This document shows, piece by piece, positions 36,074 through 45,678 of a stretch of DNA of 64,000 nucleotides. Every line of letters begins with the position of its first letter. The stretch's first letter is position 1. Under the pieces are notes generated by a model. The model did no database searches. It was not told the DNA's origin and saw only the letters and a list, made by a program, of their open reading frames with translations. Made by a program: the position numbers and the translations under genes. Source of the stretch: Gaiella occulta (GTDB lineage: Bacteria; Actinomycetota; Thermoleophilia; Gaiellales; Gaiellaceae). The DNA lies in the NCBI RefSeq assembly GCF_003351045.1, contig NZ_QQZY01000001.1, forward strand, positions 310,001 to 374,000. The letters are read 5' to 3'.

Positions 36074-38176
36074 CTGAGCTCTGTCGCGGAACAGCCACTC
36101 CACCGCCGGCTCGGCCTCACGGACGGGGAGTACGACCGCATCGTCGAGCTGCTCGAGCGCGAGCCCAATCACTTCGAGCTCGCCGTCTTCTCGCTGCTGT
36201 GGTCGGAGCACTGCGGGTACAAGCACTCGGCGCTGCTGCTCGAGCGCCTCCCCAGCGAAGGCGCGCGTGTGCTCCAGGGGCCGGGCGAGAACGCGGGCGT
36301 CATCGACCTCGGCGACGGCCTCGCGGTCGCGTTCAAGGCCGAGAGCCACAACCACCCGTCCGCGGTCGAGCCCTTCCAGGGCGCGGCGACCGGCGTCGGC
36401 GGAATCCTCCGCGACGTCATCGCGATGGGCGCCCGTCCGGTCGCGCTGCTCGACGCCCTTCGCTTCGGGGCCCCCGACGACCACTTCTCGCGCGCGGTCG
36501 GCGGCATCGGCGCCTACGGCAACGCCGTCGGCGTCCCCACCGTCGGCGGCGAGGTGGTGTTCGACGACGTCTACGCGTCCAACTGTCTCGTCAACGCGAT
36601 GTGCGTCGGCCTGCTGCCCAGCGAGCGGCTCACGCGGGCGAAGGCCGGTGAGGCCGGAGCGCTGCTCGTCCTCTACGGCGCCACCACGGGCCGCGACGGG
36701 ATCGGCGGTGCGTCCGTGCTCGCAAGCCAGGAGCTCGGCGAGGAGTCGGCCGACAAGCGCCCTTCCGTGCAGGTGGGCGATCCGTTCACGGGCAAGCGGC
36801 TGATCGAGGTGTCGGTCGAGCTCGTCGAGCGCGGACTCGTGCTGTCGCTGCAGGACTGCGGCGCCGCCGGCCTCGCCTCGTCGCTCTCCGAGATGGCAGC
36901 CGACTTCGGCATCGACGTCCACCTCGACCGCGTGCCCCGTCGCGAGGAGGGGATGGAGCCATGGGAGATCATGATCTCCGAGTCGCAGGAGCGGATGGTC
37001 GCGATCGTGGCGCCCGAGCGCCTCGCGGAGGCGGAGGCGGTGATAGACCGCTGGGAGCTGCATCGGGCGGTGATCGGCGAGGTGACCGAATCCGGCAGGC
37101 TGCGCGCCCTCTGGCACGGCGAGGTGGCCGGCTCGATTCCCGCACGGCACCTCACGGCCGGCTGCCCGCGCTACGCCGTCGCGCGCGTCCCGCGCGAGGC
37201 TCCCGCCGAGGTGGCGGTCGACGGAGCGCCGCCGACCGCGCAGGCGCTGCTGGAGCTGATCGGCTCGGACGCGCTGCGCTCCCGCGCCTTCGTCTACCGC
37301 CGCTACGACCAGCTCGTGCAGTCGCGCACGGTGCGCCGGCCGGGGCTCGACGCCGCCGTGCTGCGGCTGCGGCCCTCCTTCCGGGGTCTGGCCGTCACCC
37401 TCGACGGCACGGGGCGGATCGGGTCGCTCGATCCGTTCACGGGCGGGGCGCTCGCGATCCTCGAGGCCGCGCGCAACGTCGCCTGCGCGGGCGCCGAGCC
37501 GCTCGGCTTCACCGACTGCCTCAACTTCGGCAACCCCGAGAAGCCCGAGGTCGCCTGGCAGCTCGCCGAGGCGATCGAGGGGATCGCGCAGGCGTGCCGT
37601 GCGCTCGGGCTGCCGGTCGTGTCCGGCAACGTGTCGCTCTACAACGACACGGACGGCCGCTCGATCCACCCGACGCCCACGGTCGGCTGCGTCGGCCTCG
37701 TCCCCGACGTGCGCCGCGTTCCCGGCGCCTGGAGGGAGGGCGACGCGATCCTCGTCGCCTCCGCCGGCACCCCGGCGCTGCCCGGCTCGGAGTACCAGGC
37801 GCGCTACGGCATCCCCTCCGGCACGCCGGCCGCGCTCGACCTCGCGGCCGAGGCGGAGCTCGTCCGCTTCGCCGCCGCGGCGGCGCCCCGCTGCTCGCTC
37901 GCCCACGACGTGGCCGAGGGCGGTCTCGCGGTCGCTCTCGCCGAGGCCGCGGTGCACTCCGGGATCGGGGCCCGTCTCGACCTTCCCTCCGCAGCCGCGG
38001 CGCTGTTCGGCGAAGGGCCCGGCCAGGTGATCCTCGCCATGGCTCCGGAGCAGGTCGAGATCGACCCGCTCGGATCGTCCGTCGGCGTGCGGCGCATCGG
38101 CGAGGTGGGAGGCAGCAGCGTGCTCGGTGTGCCGCTCGCAGAGCTCCGGGCCGCCTGGGAGGGGGGGAGCCGCTGA
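36074..38176 (+). CDS. purL: FGAM synthase large subunit (small-type PurL), probable CTG start
   Basis: About 700 residues. N-terminal RRLGLTDGEYDRIVELLERE and FSLLWSEHCGYKHS, AFKAESHNHPSAVEPFQGAA, GVGGILRDVIAMGARPVALL, LSLQDCGAAGLASSLSEMAA and EPLGFTDCLNFGNPEKPEVA are diagnostic. The first in-frame ATG (36269) would cut off the conserved EHCGYKHS segment. No ATG, GTG or TTG lies between the in-frame stop at 36062 and there. CTG 36074 with AGGA (36063-36066) seven nt upstream is the best start. It makes FGAM with PurS and PurQ, which are in the first purine block. Confidence 0.93.
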   Translation: MSSVAEQPLHRRLGLTDGEYDRIVELLEREPNHFELAVFSLLWSEHCGYKHSALLLERLPSEGARVLQGPGENAGVIDLGDGLAVAFKAESHNHPSAVEPFQGAATGVGGILRDVIAMGARPVALLDALRFGAPDDHFSRAVGGIGAYGNAVGVPTVGGEVVFDDVYASNCLVNAMCVGLLPSERLTRAKAGEAGALLVLYGATTGRDGIGGASVLASQELGEESADKRPSVQVGDPFTGKRLIEVSVELVERGLVLSLQDCGAAGLASSLSEMAADFGIDVHLDRVPRREEGMEPWEIMISESQERMVAIVAPERLAEAEAVIDRWELHRAVIGEVTESGRLRALWHGEVAGSIPARHLTAGCPRYAVARVPREAPAEVAVDGAPPTAQALLELIGSDALRSRAFVYRRYDQLVQSRTVRRPGLDAAVLRLRPSFRGLAVTLDGTGRIGSLDPFTGGALAILEAARNVACAGAEPLGFTDCLNFGNPEKPEVAWQLAEAIEGIAQACRALGLPVVSGNVSLYNDTDGRSIHPTPTVGCVGLVPDVRRVPGAWREGDAILVASAGTPALPGSEYQARYGIPSGTPAALDLAAEAELVRFAAAAAPRCSLAHDVAEGGLAVALAEAAVHSGIGARLDLPSAAAALFGEGPGQVILAMAPEQVEIDPLGSSVGVRRIGEVGGSSVLGVPLAELRAAWEGGSR

Positions 38177-39564
38177 TGTGCGGCGTGTTCGGCATCCGCT
38201 CGATCGAGCGCGACGTGGCGCGGCTCTCCTACTTCGCCCTCTTCGCGCTGCAGCACCGCGGCCAGGAGTCGGCCGGCATCGCCGTCTCGGAGGGTGGGCG
38301 CCTGACGGTGCTGCGCGACATGGGCCTCGTGGCCCAGGTGTTCAACGAGCAGCAGTTGCAGGCGCTCCCCGGCGAGGTGGCGATCGGGCACACCCGCTAC
38401 TCGACGACGGGCGGCGCGCACTGGTCGAACGCGCAGCCGCTCGTCCACCACGGCCGCGCCCGCACCGTCGCGCTCGGGCACAACGGCAACCTCACGAACC
38501 CCGGGATGCTCCGCGACGAGCTCGTCGCGGACGGGATCCGGCTCGGCTCCACGTCCGACACCGAGGTGATCGCCGCGCTCGTCGCCCGCGACCCCGCGCC
38601 GCTGCCCGAGGCGGTGGCAGCGACGATGCGCCGGCTCGAGGGCGCATACTCCGTCGTGGCACTCGTCGACGAGACGCTCGTCGCCTTCCGCGACGCGAAC
38701 GGCATCCGGCCGCTCTCCCTCGGCCGCATCGGCGACGACTGGGTCGTCGCCTCCGAGACGTGCGCCCTCGACCTGATCGGCGCCGAGGTCGTGCGCGACG
38801 TGCGCCCCGGCGAGGTTCTCTGGGTGGACGCGAACGGCCTCCACACCGCGCAGGCGCTGCCGGAGGGGCGGAGCGCGCTCTGCGTCTTCGAGCACGTCTA
38901 CTTCGCGCGCCCCGACTCGCGACTGGCCGGCACCGAGGTGCACTCGGCGCGCGTGCGCATGGGCATGCGGCTCGCCGAGGAGGCGCCCGTGGCCGCGGAC
39001 GTCGTGATGCCGATCCCCGACTCGGGCACGCCGGCCGCGATCGGATTCGCCAAGCGCTCGGGCATCGCGTACGACGAGGGGCTGATCAAGAACCGCTACG
39101 TCGGGCGCACGTTCATCCAGCCCGACGAGGAGCTGCGCCGGCAGGGCATCCGGTTGAAGTTCAACCCGCTCGACGAGATCTCCGGCCTGCGCTGCGTGAT
39201 CGTCGACGACTCGATCGTGCGCGGCAGCACGATGCGCGCGCTCGTGCAGATGCTGTTCGACGCGGGCGCCGCCGAGGTGCACGTCCGCATCTCGTCGCCG
39301 CCGGTCGTCTCGCCGTGCTTCTACGGCATCGACATGGCCGACGAGGATCAGCTCGCCGCGGCGCACCGGTCGGTCGACGAGATGCGCGAGCTCGTCGGTG
39401 CCACCTCGCTGCACTATCTGTCGGTGGCGGGCATGCAGTGGGCGACGCGGATGCCCGGCTCGTCGGTCTGCCGTGCCTGTTTCACGCGCGAGTACCCGAC
39501 GCGCCTGCCCGAGCAGGGGAACCTCGCCAAGATGCGCTTCGAGCCGGCCTCCGCGTCCGCCTGA
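38176..39564 (+). CDS. purF: glutamine PRPP amidotransferase
   Basis: 462 residues, starting MCGVFGIRSIERDVARLSYF, so Cys2 is the N-terminal nucleophile after Met removal. Other features: ALQHRGQESAGIAVSEGGRL, GHTRYSTTGGAHWSNAQPL, the PRPP loop CVIVDDSIVRGSTMRAL, and Cys residues in ALCVFEHVYFARPDS, VSPCFYGIDM and SSVCRACFTREYP placed as in the B. subtilis [4Fe-4S] type. It commits PRPP to purine synthesis. It overlaps purL at ATG/TGA. Confidence 0.96.
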   Translation: MCGVFGIRSIERDVARLSYFALFALQHRGQESAGIAVSEGGRLTVLRDMGLVAQVFNEQQLQALPGEVAIGHTRYSTTGGAHWSNAQPLVHHGRARTVALGHNGNLTNPGMLRDELVADGIRLGSTSDTEVIAALVARDPAPLPEAVAATMRRLEGAYSVVALVDETLVAFRDANGIRPLSLGRIGDDWVVASETCALDLIGAEVVRDVRPGEVLWVDANGLHTAQALPEGRSALCVFEHVYFARPDSRLAGTEVHSARVRMGMRLAEEAPVAADVVMPIPDSGTPAAIGFAKRSGIAYDEGLIKNRYVGRTFIQPDEELRRQGIRLKFNPLDEISGLRCVIVDDSIVRGSTMRALVQMLFDAGAAEVHVRISSPPVVSPCFYGIDMADEDQLAAAHRSVDEMRELVGATSLHYLSVAGMQWATRMPGSSVCRACFTREYPTRLPEQGNLAKMRFEPASASA

Positions 39565-39609
39565 GCGAATCCCCCACCTGCGCGCCGCGCCATCGTCTAC
39601 GCTCGTCGG

Positions 39610-40569
39610 GTGCCTGCCGAAGAGCAGACGTACGCTGCCGCGGGGGTTTCGCTCGCCACCGCCGACGCGATCGTCGAGCGCCTGCGTGGCGCCGTCTCGT
39701 CGACCCGAACGTCGAATGTCGAGGGCGCGTTCGGCGCATTCGCCGGACTGTACGCGCTCGACGAGCGCCGCCTGCTCGCCGCCAGCACGGACTCCGTGGG
39801 ATCCAAGCTCGTGCTCGCCCGCAGGGCCGGCCGGCTCCGCTCCTGTGGCGCGGACATCGCCGCGCACGGGATCAACGACGTGCTCACGACGGGCGCCGAC
39901 CCGCTGTTCTTCCTCGACTACGTCGCCGCCAGCACGATCGACCCGGAACAGGTCGCCGACCTCGTCGACGGCGCCGCCGACGTCTGCCGCGCGGCCGGCT
40001 GCGCGATCCTGGGAGGCGAGACGGCCGAGCTGCCGGGCATCTACCGCGAGGGTGAGATCGACTTCTGCGGCACCGTCGTCGGCGTCGTCGACCGCGATCG
40101 CCTGGTCGACGGCTCGCGGATCGCCGACGGCGACGTCGTCGTCGGGTTCCCGTCCACCGGCATCCACTGCAACGGCTTCTCGCTCGTGCGCCGGATCGTC
40201 GGCGACGGCCCGTTCGACGCCGACCTGCTGCTGCCGCCCACCGCCTGTTACCTCGACGGCGTGCGCGCGCTGCGCTGCCGCGCCGACGTGCGCGGACTGG
40301 CCCACGTGACGGGCGGCGGCATCGCGGGTAACCTCGCGCGCGTGCTTCCCGAGGGTCTCGGTGCCGTCGTCGACCCGGACGCGTGGACGCGGCCCGCGGT
40401 GTTCGGATGGCTCGCGCAGAGCGGGGTGTCCGAGGACGAGCTGCGCCGCGTGTTCAACATCGGCATCGGCTACTGCGCCGTCATCCCCGCCGCCGAGGCG
40501 ACCGCCGCCGATCTCGTGATCGGCCGTATCGAGAGCGGGGTGGAGGGCGTCGCATGGAGCGACAGGTGA
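39610..40569 (+). CDS. purM: AIR synthetase
   Basis: 319 residues from GTG 39610. Features: [80 protein letters not shown] and [20 protein letters not shown]. Slightly shorter than the usual ~345 residues, mostly in loops; the active site looks complete. It closes the imidazole ring of AIR. The purN start lies within its last 16 bases. Confidence 0.96.
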   Translation: MPAEEQTYAAAGVSLATADAIVERLRGAVSSTRTSNVEGAFGAFAGLYALDERRLLAASTDSVGSKLVLARRAGRLRSCGADIAAHGINDVLTTGADPLFFLDYVAASTIDPEQVADLVDGAADVCRAAGCAILGGETAELPGIYREGEIDFCGTVVGVVDRDRLVDGSRIADGDVVVGFPSTGIHCNGFSLVRRIVGDGPFDADLLLPPTACYLDGVRALRCRADVRGLAHVTGGGIAGNLARVLPEGLGAVVDPDAWTRPAVFGWLAQSGVSEDELRRVFNIGIGYCAVIPAAEATAADLVIGRIESGVEGVAWSDR

Positions 40570-41108
40570 TCGGCGTTCTCGTCAGCGGCTCCGGCTCCAA
40601 CCTGCAGGCCCTCCTCGACGCCGGCCTGCCCGTGAGCGCGGTCGCGGCGAACCTCGAGGGCGTGCCCGCGCTCGAGCGCGCGGCGCGGGCCGGCGTCGCG
40701 CACGCCGCCTTCCCGCTCGACGCGCACGTCGACCGGGCCGCACGGGACCTGGCGATGGCGGACTGGCTCGTCGCGCAGGGCGTCACGCTCGTCGTCTGCG
40801 CCGGCTACATGCACCTTCTCACGCCGGCGTTCCTCGACCGCTTCCCGGGGCGCGTCGTCAACGTCCACCCGGCGCTGCTGCCGTCGTTTCCGGGAGCGCA
40901 CGCCGTCGCCGACGCGCTCGCCGCCGGTGTCGCGCAGACAGGGGCGACCGTTCACCTCGTCGACGCGGGCGTCGACACGGGCCCTGTGATCCGCCAGGAG
41001 CCGGTGCCGGTCCTGCCCGGCGACACGCCCGAGACGCTGCACGCGCGCATCCGCGCCGTCGAGCAGCGACTGCTGCCGCAGGTCGTGAAGGAGCTCGTCG
41101 GGGCATGA
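40554..41108 (+). CDS. purN: GAR transformylase (folate-dependent)
   Basis: 184 residues from ATG 40554. Features: [40 protein letters not shown] and the catalytic Asn-His...Asp segment [20 protein letters not shown] with [16 protein letters not shown]. It formylates GAR with 10-formyl-THF. Overlaps both purM and purH. Confidence 0.96.
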   Translation: MERQVIGVLVSGSGSNLQALLDAGLPVSAVAANLEGVPALERAARAGVAHAAFPLDAHVDRAARDLAMADWLVAQGVTLVVCAGYMHLLTPAFLDRFPGRVVNVHPALLPSFPGAHAVADALAAGVAQTGATVHLVDAGVDTGPVIRQEPVPVLPGDTPETLHARIRAVEQRLLPQVVKELVGA

Positions 41109-42640
41109 GGCGCGCGCTGCTGTCGGTGTACGACAAGACCGGCGTCGCCGCGTTCGCCGAGGAGCTGCGACGCCTCGACTTCGAGCTCGTCGCGAGCGGC
41201 GGCACCGCGACGCTGCTCGCAGGCGAGGGGATCCCCGTCACGCCCGTGGAGGAGCTGACCGGCTTCGCGGAGATGCTCGGGCACCGGGTCGTCACGCTCC
41301 ACCCGGCGCTCCACGGCGCCGTCCTCGCGCGCCGCGACCTCCCCGAGGACATGGCCGACCTCGCGCGGCACGGCATCGCTCCGATCGACCTCGTGTGCGT
41401 GAACCTGTACCCGTTCGAGCGGACGGTCGCCCGCCTCGACGTGAGCTGGGACGAGGCGATCGAGCAGATCGACGTGGGAGGGCCCGCGCTGCTGCGGGCC
41501 GCCGCGAAGAACCACGCGCACGTGATCCCCGTCTGCCGGCGCGACGACTACGAGCCCGTGCTCGCGGAGCTGCGCGCCGGCGGCGACGTCGCAGCCGGCA
41601 CGCGGCGCCGGCTCGCGGCGCGGGCATTCGCCGTGACGGCCGCCTACGACAGCGCCGTCACCGCCTGGCTCGCCGGCGACGAGCGATTTCCCGAGACGAT
41701 CGTGCCGGCCTTCGACCGCGCTCTCGAGCTCGCATACGGCGAGAACCCGCACCAGCGTGCCGCCTACTACGCCGAGCGCGGCGCGCGCACCCACCTGCTC
41801 GCGCGCGTCGAGCAGGCGCACGGCCGCCCCCTCTCGTACAACAACCTCAACGACCTCTCGGCCGCCCGGCTGCTCGCCCGCGAGCTCGAGAGCCCCGCCT
41901 GCGTGATCGTCAAGCACGCGAACCCGTGCGGCGTCGGCGTCGCGCAGACGATCGAGGAGGCGTACGAGAAGGCGCTCGCGGCCGACCCGGTCTCGGCCTA
42001 CGGGGGCGTCGTCGTCCTCACGCATCCGGTCAGCGCCGCGCTCGGGGAGCGGCTCGCCGAGCAGTTCGTCGAGGTGCTGTTCGCGCCCGGCTACGACGCC
42101 GTGGCGATGGAGGCCCTCGTGCAGAAGCCGGCGACGCGGATCCTCAACGATCGCGAGCGTCGCGGCTTCGATCCGACGGAGCGCGACCTGAAGCGGGTGC
42201 TCGGCGGGCTGCTCGTGCAGGACCGTGACGGCGAGCCGGATCCGCTCCACGAGATGGAGATCGCTGTCGGCAGCGTCTCGCCCGAGCAGTGGGACGACCT
42301 GCTCTTCGCCTGGACGGTCGTCCGGCACGTGACCTCGAACGCGATCGTGATCGCGCGTGGCGGCATGACGCTCGGGATCGGTGCCGGCCAGATGAGCCGT
42401 GTCGACGCCGTCCGCATCGCCGTCGAGAAGGCACGCGAGCACGGCCACGACCTCACCGGCGCGGTGCTCGCATCGGACGGGTTCTTCCCCTTCGCCGACG
42501 GGCCGGCGCTGGCGCTGCGGGCGGGCGTGACGGCCGTGATCCAGCCGGGCGGCTCCAGGCGCGACGCCGAGGTCGAGGCCGCGGTGGAGGAGGCCGGCGC
42601 CGCGATGGTGCTCACGGGGCGCCGGCACTTCCGGCACTGA
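41105..42640 (+). CDS. purH: AICAR transformylase/IMP cyclohydrolase
   Basis: 511 residues. The N-terminal cyclohydrolase domain: [40 protein letters not shown] and [20 protein letters not shown]. The transformylase domain: [58 protein letters not shown] and [20 protein letters not shown]. It performs the last two steps to IMP and ends the second purine block. Confidence 0.97.
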   Translation: MRRALLSVYDKTGVAAFAEELRRLDFELVASGGTATLLAGEGIPVTPVEELTGFAEMLGHRVVTLHPALHGAVLARRDLPEDMADLARHGIAPIDLVCVNLYPFERTVARLDVSWDEAIEQIDVGGPALLRAAAKNHAHVIPVCRRDDYEPVLAELRAGGDVAAGTRRRLAARAFAVTAAYDSAVTAWLAGDERFPETIVPAFDRALELAYGENPHQRAAYYAERGARTHLLARVEQAHGRPLSYNNLNDLSAARLLARELESPACVIVKHANPCGVGVAQTIEEAYEKALAADPVSAYGGVVVLTHPVSAALGERLAEQFVEVLFAPGYDAVAMEALVQKPATRILNDRERRGFDPTERDLKRVLGGLLVQDRDGEPDPLHEMEIAVGSVSPEQWDDLLFAWTVVRHVTSNAIVIARGGMTLGIGAGQMSRVDAVRIAVEKAREHGHDLTGAVLASDGFFPFADGPALALRAGVTAVIQPGGSRRDAEVEAAVEEAGAAMVLTGRRHFRH

Positions 42641-42657
42641 CCAGGCGCGCCCGCCGG

Positions 42658-42924
42658 CTACTCGTCGCCCGTGTCGAGGCGGCGGCGGAGCAGCTCCCGG
42701 GCGTCCTCCACGGCGATCGTGCGGCCCGCGTCGAGAGCGTGTCGCAGGTCGAGCAGCAGCGAGGCCAGCTCGGGCCTGCCGTCGAGCTCTGCCTCCACGC
42801 GGGCGAGCGCGCAGCCGCGATCCCAGAACGGGCACGTCTCGCCGGGGCAGCGCCGAGCGTGCCCCTCGGCGATGAGCTCGATCGTACAGAGCTGCCGGTG
42901 ACCGGGCGCGTCTTCGGGTGCCAC
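42658..42924 (-). CDS. small conserved Cys-motif protein
   Basis: About 88 residues from GTG 42924; the frame stays open to 43065 but the upstream part is Arg/Ser-rich and overlaps the divergent cystathionine synthase start. Four Cys form a likely metal site: HRQLC, then RRCPGETCPFWDRGCAL. The pattern followed by LLLDLRHALDAGR resembles a small actinobacterial hypothetical family with CPGExCPFW. Function unknown. Convergent with purH, 17 bp apart. Confidence 0.6.
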   Translation of the reverse strand: MAPEDAPGHRQLCTIELIAEGHARRCPGETCPFWDRGCALARVEAELDGRPELASLLLDLRHALDAGRTIAVEDARELLRRRLDTGDE

Positions 42925-43054
42925 GACCGCGATCGTGCCCTCGCCCGGCGAGCGCCGCCATCGGTCGCTGCACGGATCGCGCTGCGGAAAGCTACGGAGC
43001 GCCCGCGACTCGCGTGAAAGCAATTCTGCGTCTGCGGCGACTAGTGTTCCCGCG

Positions 43055-44467
43055 ATGGGCCGCACCTACCCGACTCTGCTCGATCTCGTCGGCGGCACGC
43101 CGATCGTGCGCCTCGACCGCTTCGGCCGCGACGTGCCGCCGCAGCTCCTCGCCAAGCTCGAGCTCCTCAATCCCGGCGGCTCCAACAAGGACCGGATCGG
43201 GCTCGCGATGATCGAGGCGGCGGAGCGCGAGGGCAAGCTCCGACCCGGCGGCACCATCGTCGAGCCGACCTCCGGGAACACGGGCGTCGGCCTCGCCATC
43301 GCCGCGGCGCAGAAGGGCTACCGCTGCATCTTCGTGATGCCGGACAAGATGAGCCAGGAGAAGATCTCGACGCTGCGCGCCTACGGCGCCGAGGTGGTGA
43401 TCACGCCGACGGCGGTCGACCACGACTCTCCCGAGTCGTACTACTCCGTCTCCGACCGGCTCGCAGAGGAGATCCCGGGTGGGTTCAAGCCCGACCAGTA
43501 CTCGAACGCGGCGAACCCGGAGGCGCACTACCGCAGCACGGGCCCGGAGATCTGGGAGCAGACGGACGGCGGCGAGATCGACGCGATCGTCATCTCCGTC
43601 GGCACGGGCGGCACGATCTCCGGCGTCGGCCGCTACTTCAAGGAGCGCAAGCCCGAGGTGCTGATCGTCGGCGCCGACCCGGAGGGCTCGGTCTACACCG
43701 AGGACGCCGAGCATCCGACGCACCCGTACCTCGTGGAGGGGATCGGGAAGGACACGTGGCCCGAGACGATGGACGCGGCGGTCGTCGACGAGTGGGTGCG
43801 CGTGTCCGACCGCGACTCGTTCCTCACGGCGAGGCGGCTCGCCCGCGAGGAAGGGCTGCTCGTCGGCGGCTCGTGCGGCTCGACCGCGTGGGCCGCGCTC
43901 CAGGTCGCCGGCAGGATGGGACCAGGCGCCCGGGTGCTGATGCTGCTGCCCGACGGCGGCCGCTCCTACCTGTCGAAGTTCTACGACGACAACTGGATGA
44001 TCCAGTACGGGTTCATGGAGCGCAGCGCCCCCGTCCCCACCGTCGACGAGGTGCTGCGCTTCAGGCGCGGCGAGGGGTCCGAGCTGCCGGACCTCGTCAC
44101 GATCGAGTCGGCGAAGAAGGTCGGCGCCGCGATCGACCTCATGCAGCGCTACGGCATCTCGCAGCTCCCCGTCGTGCGGCAGGAGCCGGCGGCGGCCCTG
44201 ACCGACATCGTCGGATCGATCCAGGAGCGCAGCCTGCTCGACCGCGTGTTCAAGAACCCCGACGCGCTGAACGAGGACATCGCGGTGGCGATGCAGCCGC
44301 CGCTCGCGATCGTCGACGCGCGCGCTTCGCTCGACGAGGTGTTCTCGGCCCTCTCGGGCCCCGCCGCCGCGGTCGTCGTCGCGGCCGGCGGCGTGCCCGC
44401 CGCGATCCTGACGCGCTCCGACCTGCTCGAGTTCCTCGCCCATCAGCGCATGCAGGTGGAGGGCTAG
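43055..44467 (+). CDS. cystathionine beta-synthase with C-terminal CBS pair
   Basis: 470 residues. PLP domain (1-330): DLVGGTPIVRLDRFG, the Schiff-base Lys in NPGGSNKDRIGLAMIEAA, VEPTSGNTGVGLAIAAAQKG, VGTGGTISGVGRYFKER and EGLLVGGSCGSTAWAALQV. A pair of CBS domains follows (about 340-470: DLVTIESAKKVGAAIDLMQR, YGISQLPVVRQ, ILTRSDLLEFLA). This layout fits cystathionine beta-synthase, as in M. tuberculosis, more than simple cysteine synthase. It makes cystathionine from homocysteine and serine; the CBS pair would sense adenosyl ligands. Confidence 0.92.
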   Translation: MGRTYPTLLDLVGGTPIVRLDRFGRDVPPQLLAKLELLNPGGSNKDRIGLAMIEAAEREGKLRPGGTIVEPTSGNTGVGLAIAAAQKGYRCIFVMPDKMSQEKISTLRAYGAEVVITPTAVDHDSPESYYSVSDRLAEEIPGGFKPDQYSNAANPEAHYRSTGPEIWEQTDGGEIDAIVISVGTGGTISGVGRYFKERKPEVLIVGADPEGSVYTEDAEHPTHPYLVEGIGKDTWPETMDAAVVDEWVRVSDRDSFLTARRLAREEGLLVGGSCGSTAWAALQVAGRMGPGARVLMLLPDGGRSYLSKFYDDNWMIQYGFMERSAPVPTVDEVLRFRRGEGSELPDLVTIESAKKVGAAIDLMQRYGISQLPVVRQEPAAALTDIVGSIQERSLLDRVFKNPDALNEDIAVAMQPPLAIVDARASLDEVFSALSGPAAAVVVAAGGVPAAILTRSDLLEFLAHQRMQVEG

Positions 44468-45348
44468 GAGCGGCTCTCGCGTCTCACGGTCGCGAACACG
44501 GCGGCGAGCACGATCAGCGCCCCGAGCGCCGTCGTGACGGTCAGCTTCTCTCCCAGCAGCAGGGCACCGAGCGCGATCGCCACCAGCGGATTCACGTACT
44601 GGTGCGTGACGACCTGGGAGATGGGCGCGTTGCGCAACAGCCAGGCGTAGGCGCTGAAGCCGACGAGCGAGCCGAACACGACGAGATAGCTCCATGCGGC
44701 GATCGACTGTGCGGAGATCGCGTCGACGCGGACGTCGCGGCCCTCGCCGACGGCGAGCGCGAGAACGCACAGCATGGCGCCGCCGACCAGCATCTCGTAG
44801 AAGGTCGTCACGAACGCGTCCGCCGGCAGGGAGAGCCGGCGCGAGACGAACGAGCCGGTCGACCAGGACACCGTCGCGGCGAGCATCAGCGTGAGCCCGA
44901 TCGCCGTCGACCCGCCCGTGACGCCCTCCGGCACCACGATCAGGGCAAGCCCGGAGATCCCCACGGCGGCGCTGATCCGGGTCGCAGACGCGACGCGCTC
45001 ACGGCTCGCCGTACGCATCGCGATCACCTGCAGCGGTACCGACCCGGCGATCATCGCGGCCACGCTCGAGTCGATGCGCGTCTCGGCCAGCGTCACGACG
45101 CCCACCCCGAGCGTCAGCAGCGCGATCCCGAGGCCGCCTGCCGCGAGCGCCTGCCGCACCGGGACACGCAGCGACGCGCCCACGGCGACGAGGATCCCGG
45201 CGAGGATCAGCGCGGCGAGCAGGAAGCGGAGGCCGGCCGAGAGCAGAGGCGGCAGTGTCCGCACCGAGACCTTGATCGCGAGGTAGGTCGACCCCCAGAC
45301 GAGGTAGACGATCCACAGGGCCGCCCACAGTCTCCATCCGCGTGCCAT
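44464..45348 (-). CDS. EamA/DMT-family transporter
   Basis: 294 residues, ten helices in two repeats: LWIVYLVWGSTYLAIKVSVR, LTLGVGVVTLAETRIDSSVA and THQYVNPLVAIALGALLLGE. It is closest in style to RhaT/YedA-type exporters and is not a tandem copy of the pair at 34.2-36.0 kb. Convergent and overlapping by 4 bp with the cystathionine synthase gene. Confidence 0.92.
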   Translation of the reverse strand: MARGWRLWAALWIVYLVWGSTYLAIKVSVRTLPPLLSAGLRFLLAALILAGILVAVGASLRVPVRQALAAGGLGIALLTLGVGVVTLAETRIDSSVAAMIAGSVPLQVIAMRTASRERVASATRISAAVGISGLALIVVPEGVTGGSTAIGLTLMLAATVSWSTGSFVSRRLSLPADAFVTTFYEMLVGGAMLCVLALAVGEGRDVRVDAISAQSIAAWSYLVVFGSLVGFSAYAWLLRNAPISQVVTHQYVNPLVAIALGALLLGEKLTVTTALGALIVLAAVFATVRRESRS

Positions 45349-45401
45349 CGCCCCTGTTGTAACGAAGGACGGGGCCGAGACCGTGAGGTACAGTCGCCGC
45401 C

Positions 45402-45656
45402 ATGGGAATGCTGGATCGCCTGCGCCGCTGGATCTGGAAGGCCGAGGAGGCCTCGAACGAGCTCGAGTACACGGCGATCGAGGCGATCGACCGGGCCGAG
45501 GCGGTCGTCGACGAGCACACCGGCGGTCGCGTCGGACGCGCGCTCGAGACGGTCGAGGAGGAGTCGCGCGAGTTGCTCGAGCGCCTCCATCTCGACGGCC
45601 CCGGCGAGTCTGCGGTCGAGGCGGACGACGGCGCCGCCGGCCAGGCGGACCGCTGA
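45402..45656 (+). CDS. small acidic hypothetical protein
   Basis: 84 residues: one long amphipathic helix (DRLRRWIWKAEEASNELEYT, AIEAIDRAEAVVDEHTG) and an acidic end with GQADR. No family recognised. It is divergent from the EamA gene and convergent with the adenosine-deaminase-like gene. The codon pattern and short promoter-containing gap support it as real. Confidence 0.6.
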   Translation: MGMLDRLRRWIWKAEEASNELEYTAIEAIDRAEAVVDEHTGGRVGRALETVEEESRELLERLHLDGPGESAVEADDGAAGQADR

Positions 45657-45678
45657 GCGCCGGGGAAGCCGGCCGGGC

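Noticed and set aside
42925-43065. Longer form of the small Cys-motif protein starting at 43065
   Set aside because: The added residues are Arg/Ser-rich, overlap the divergent cystathionine synthase start, and are not like the conserved core.
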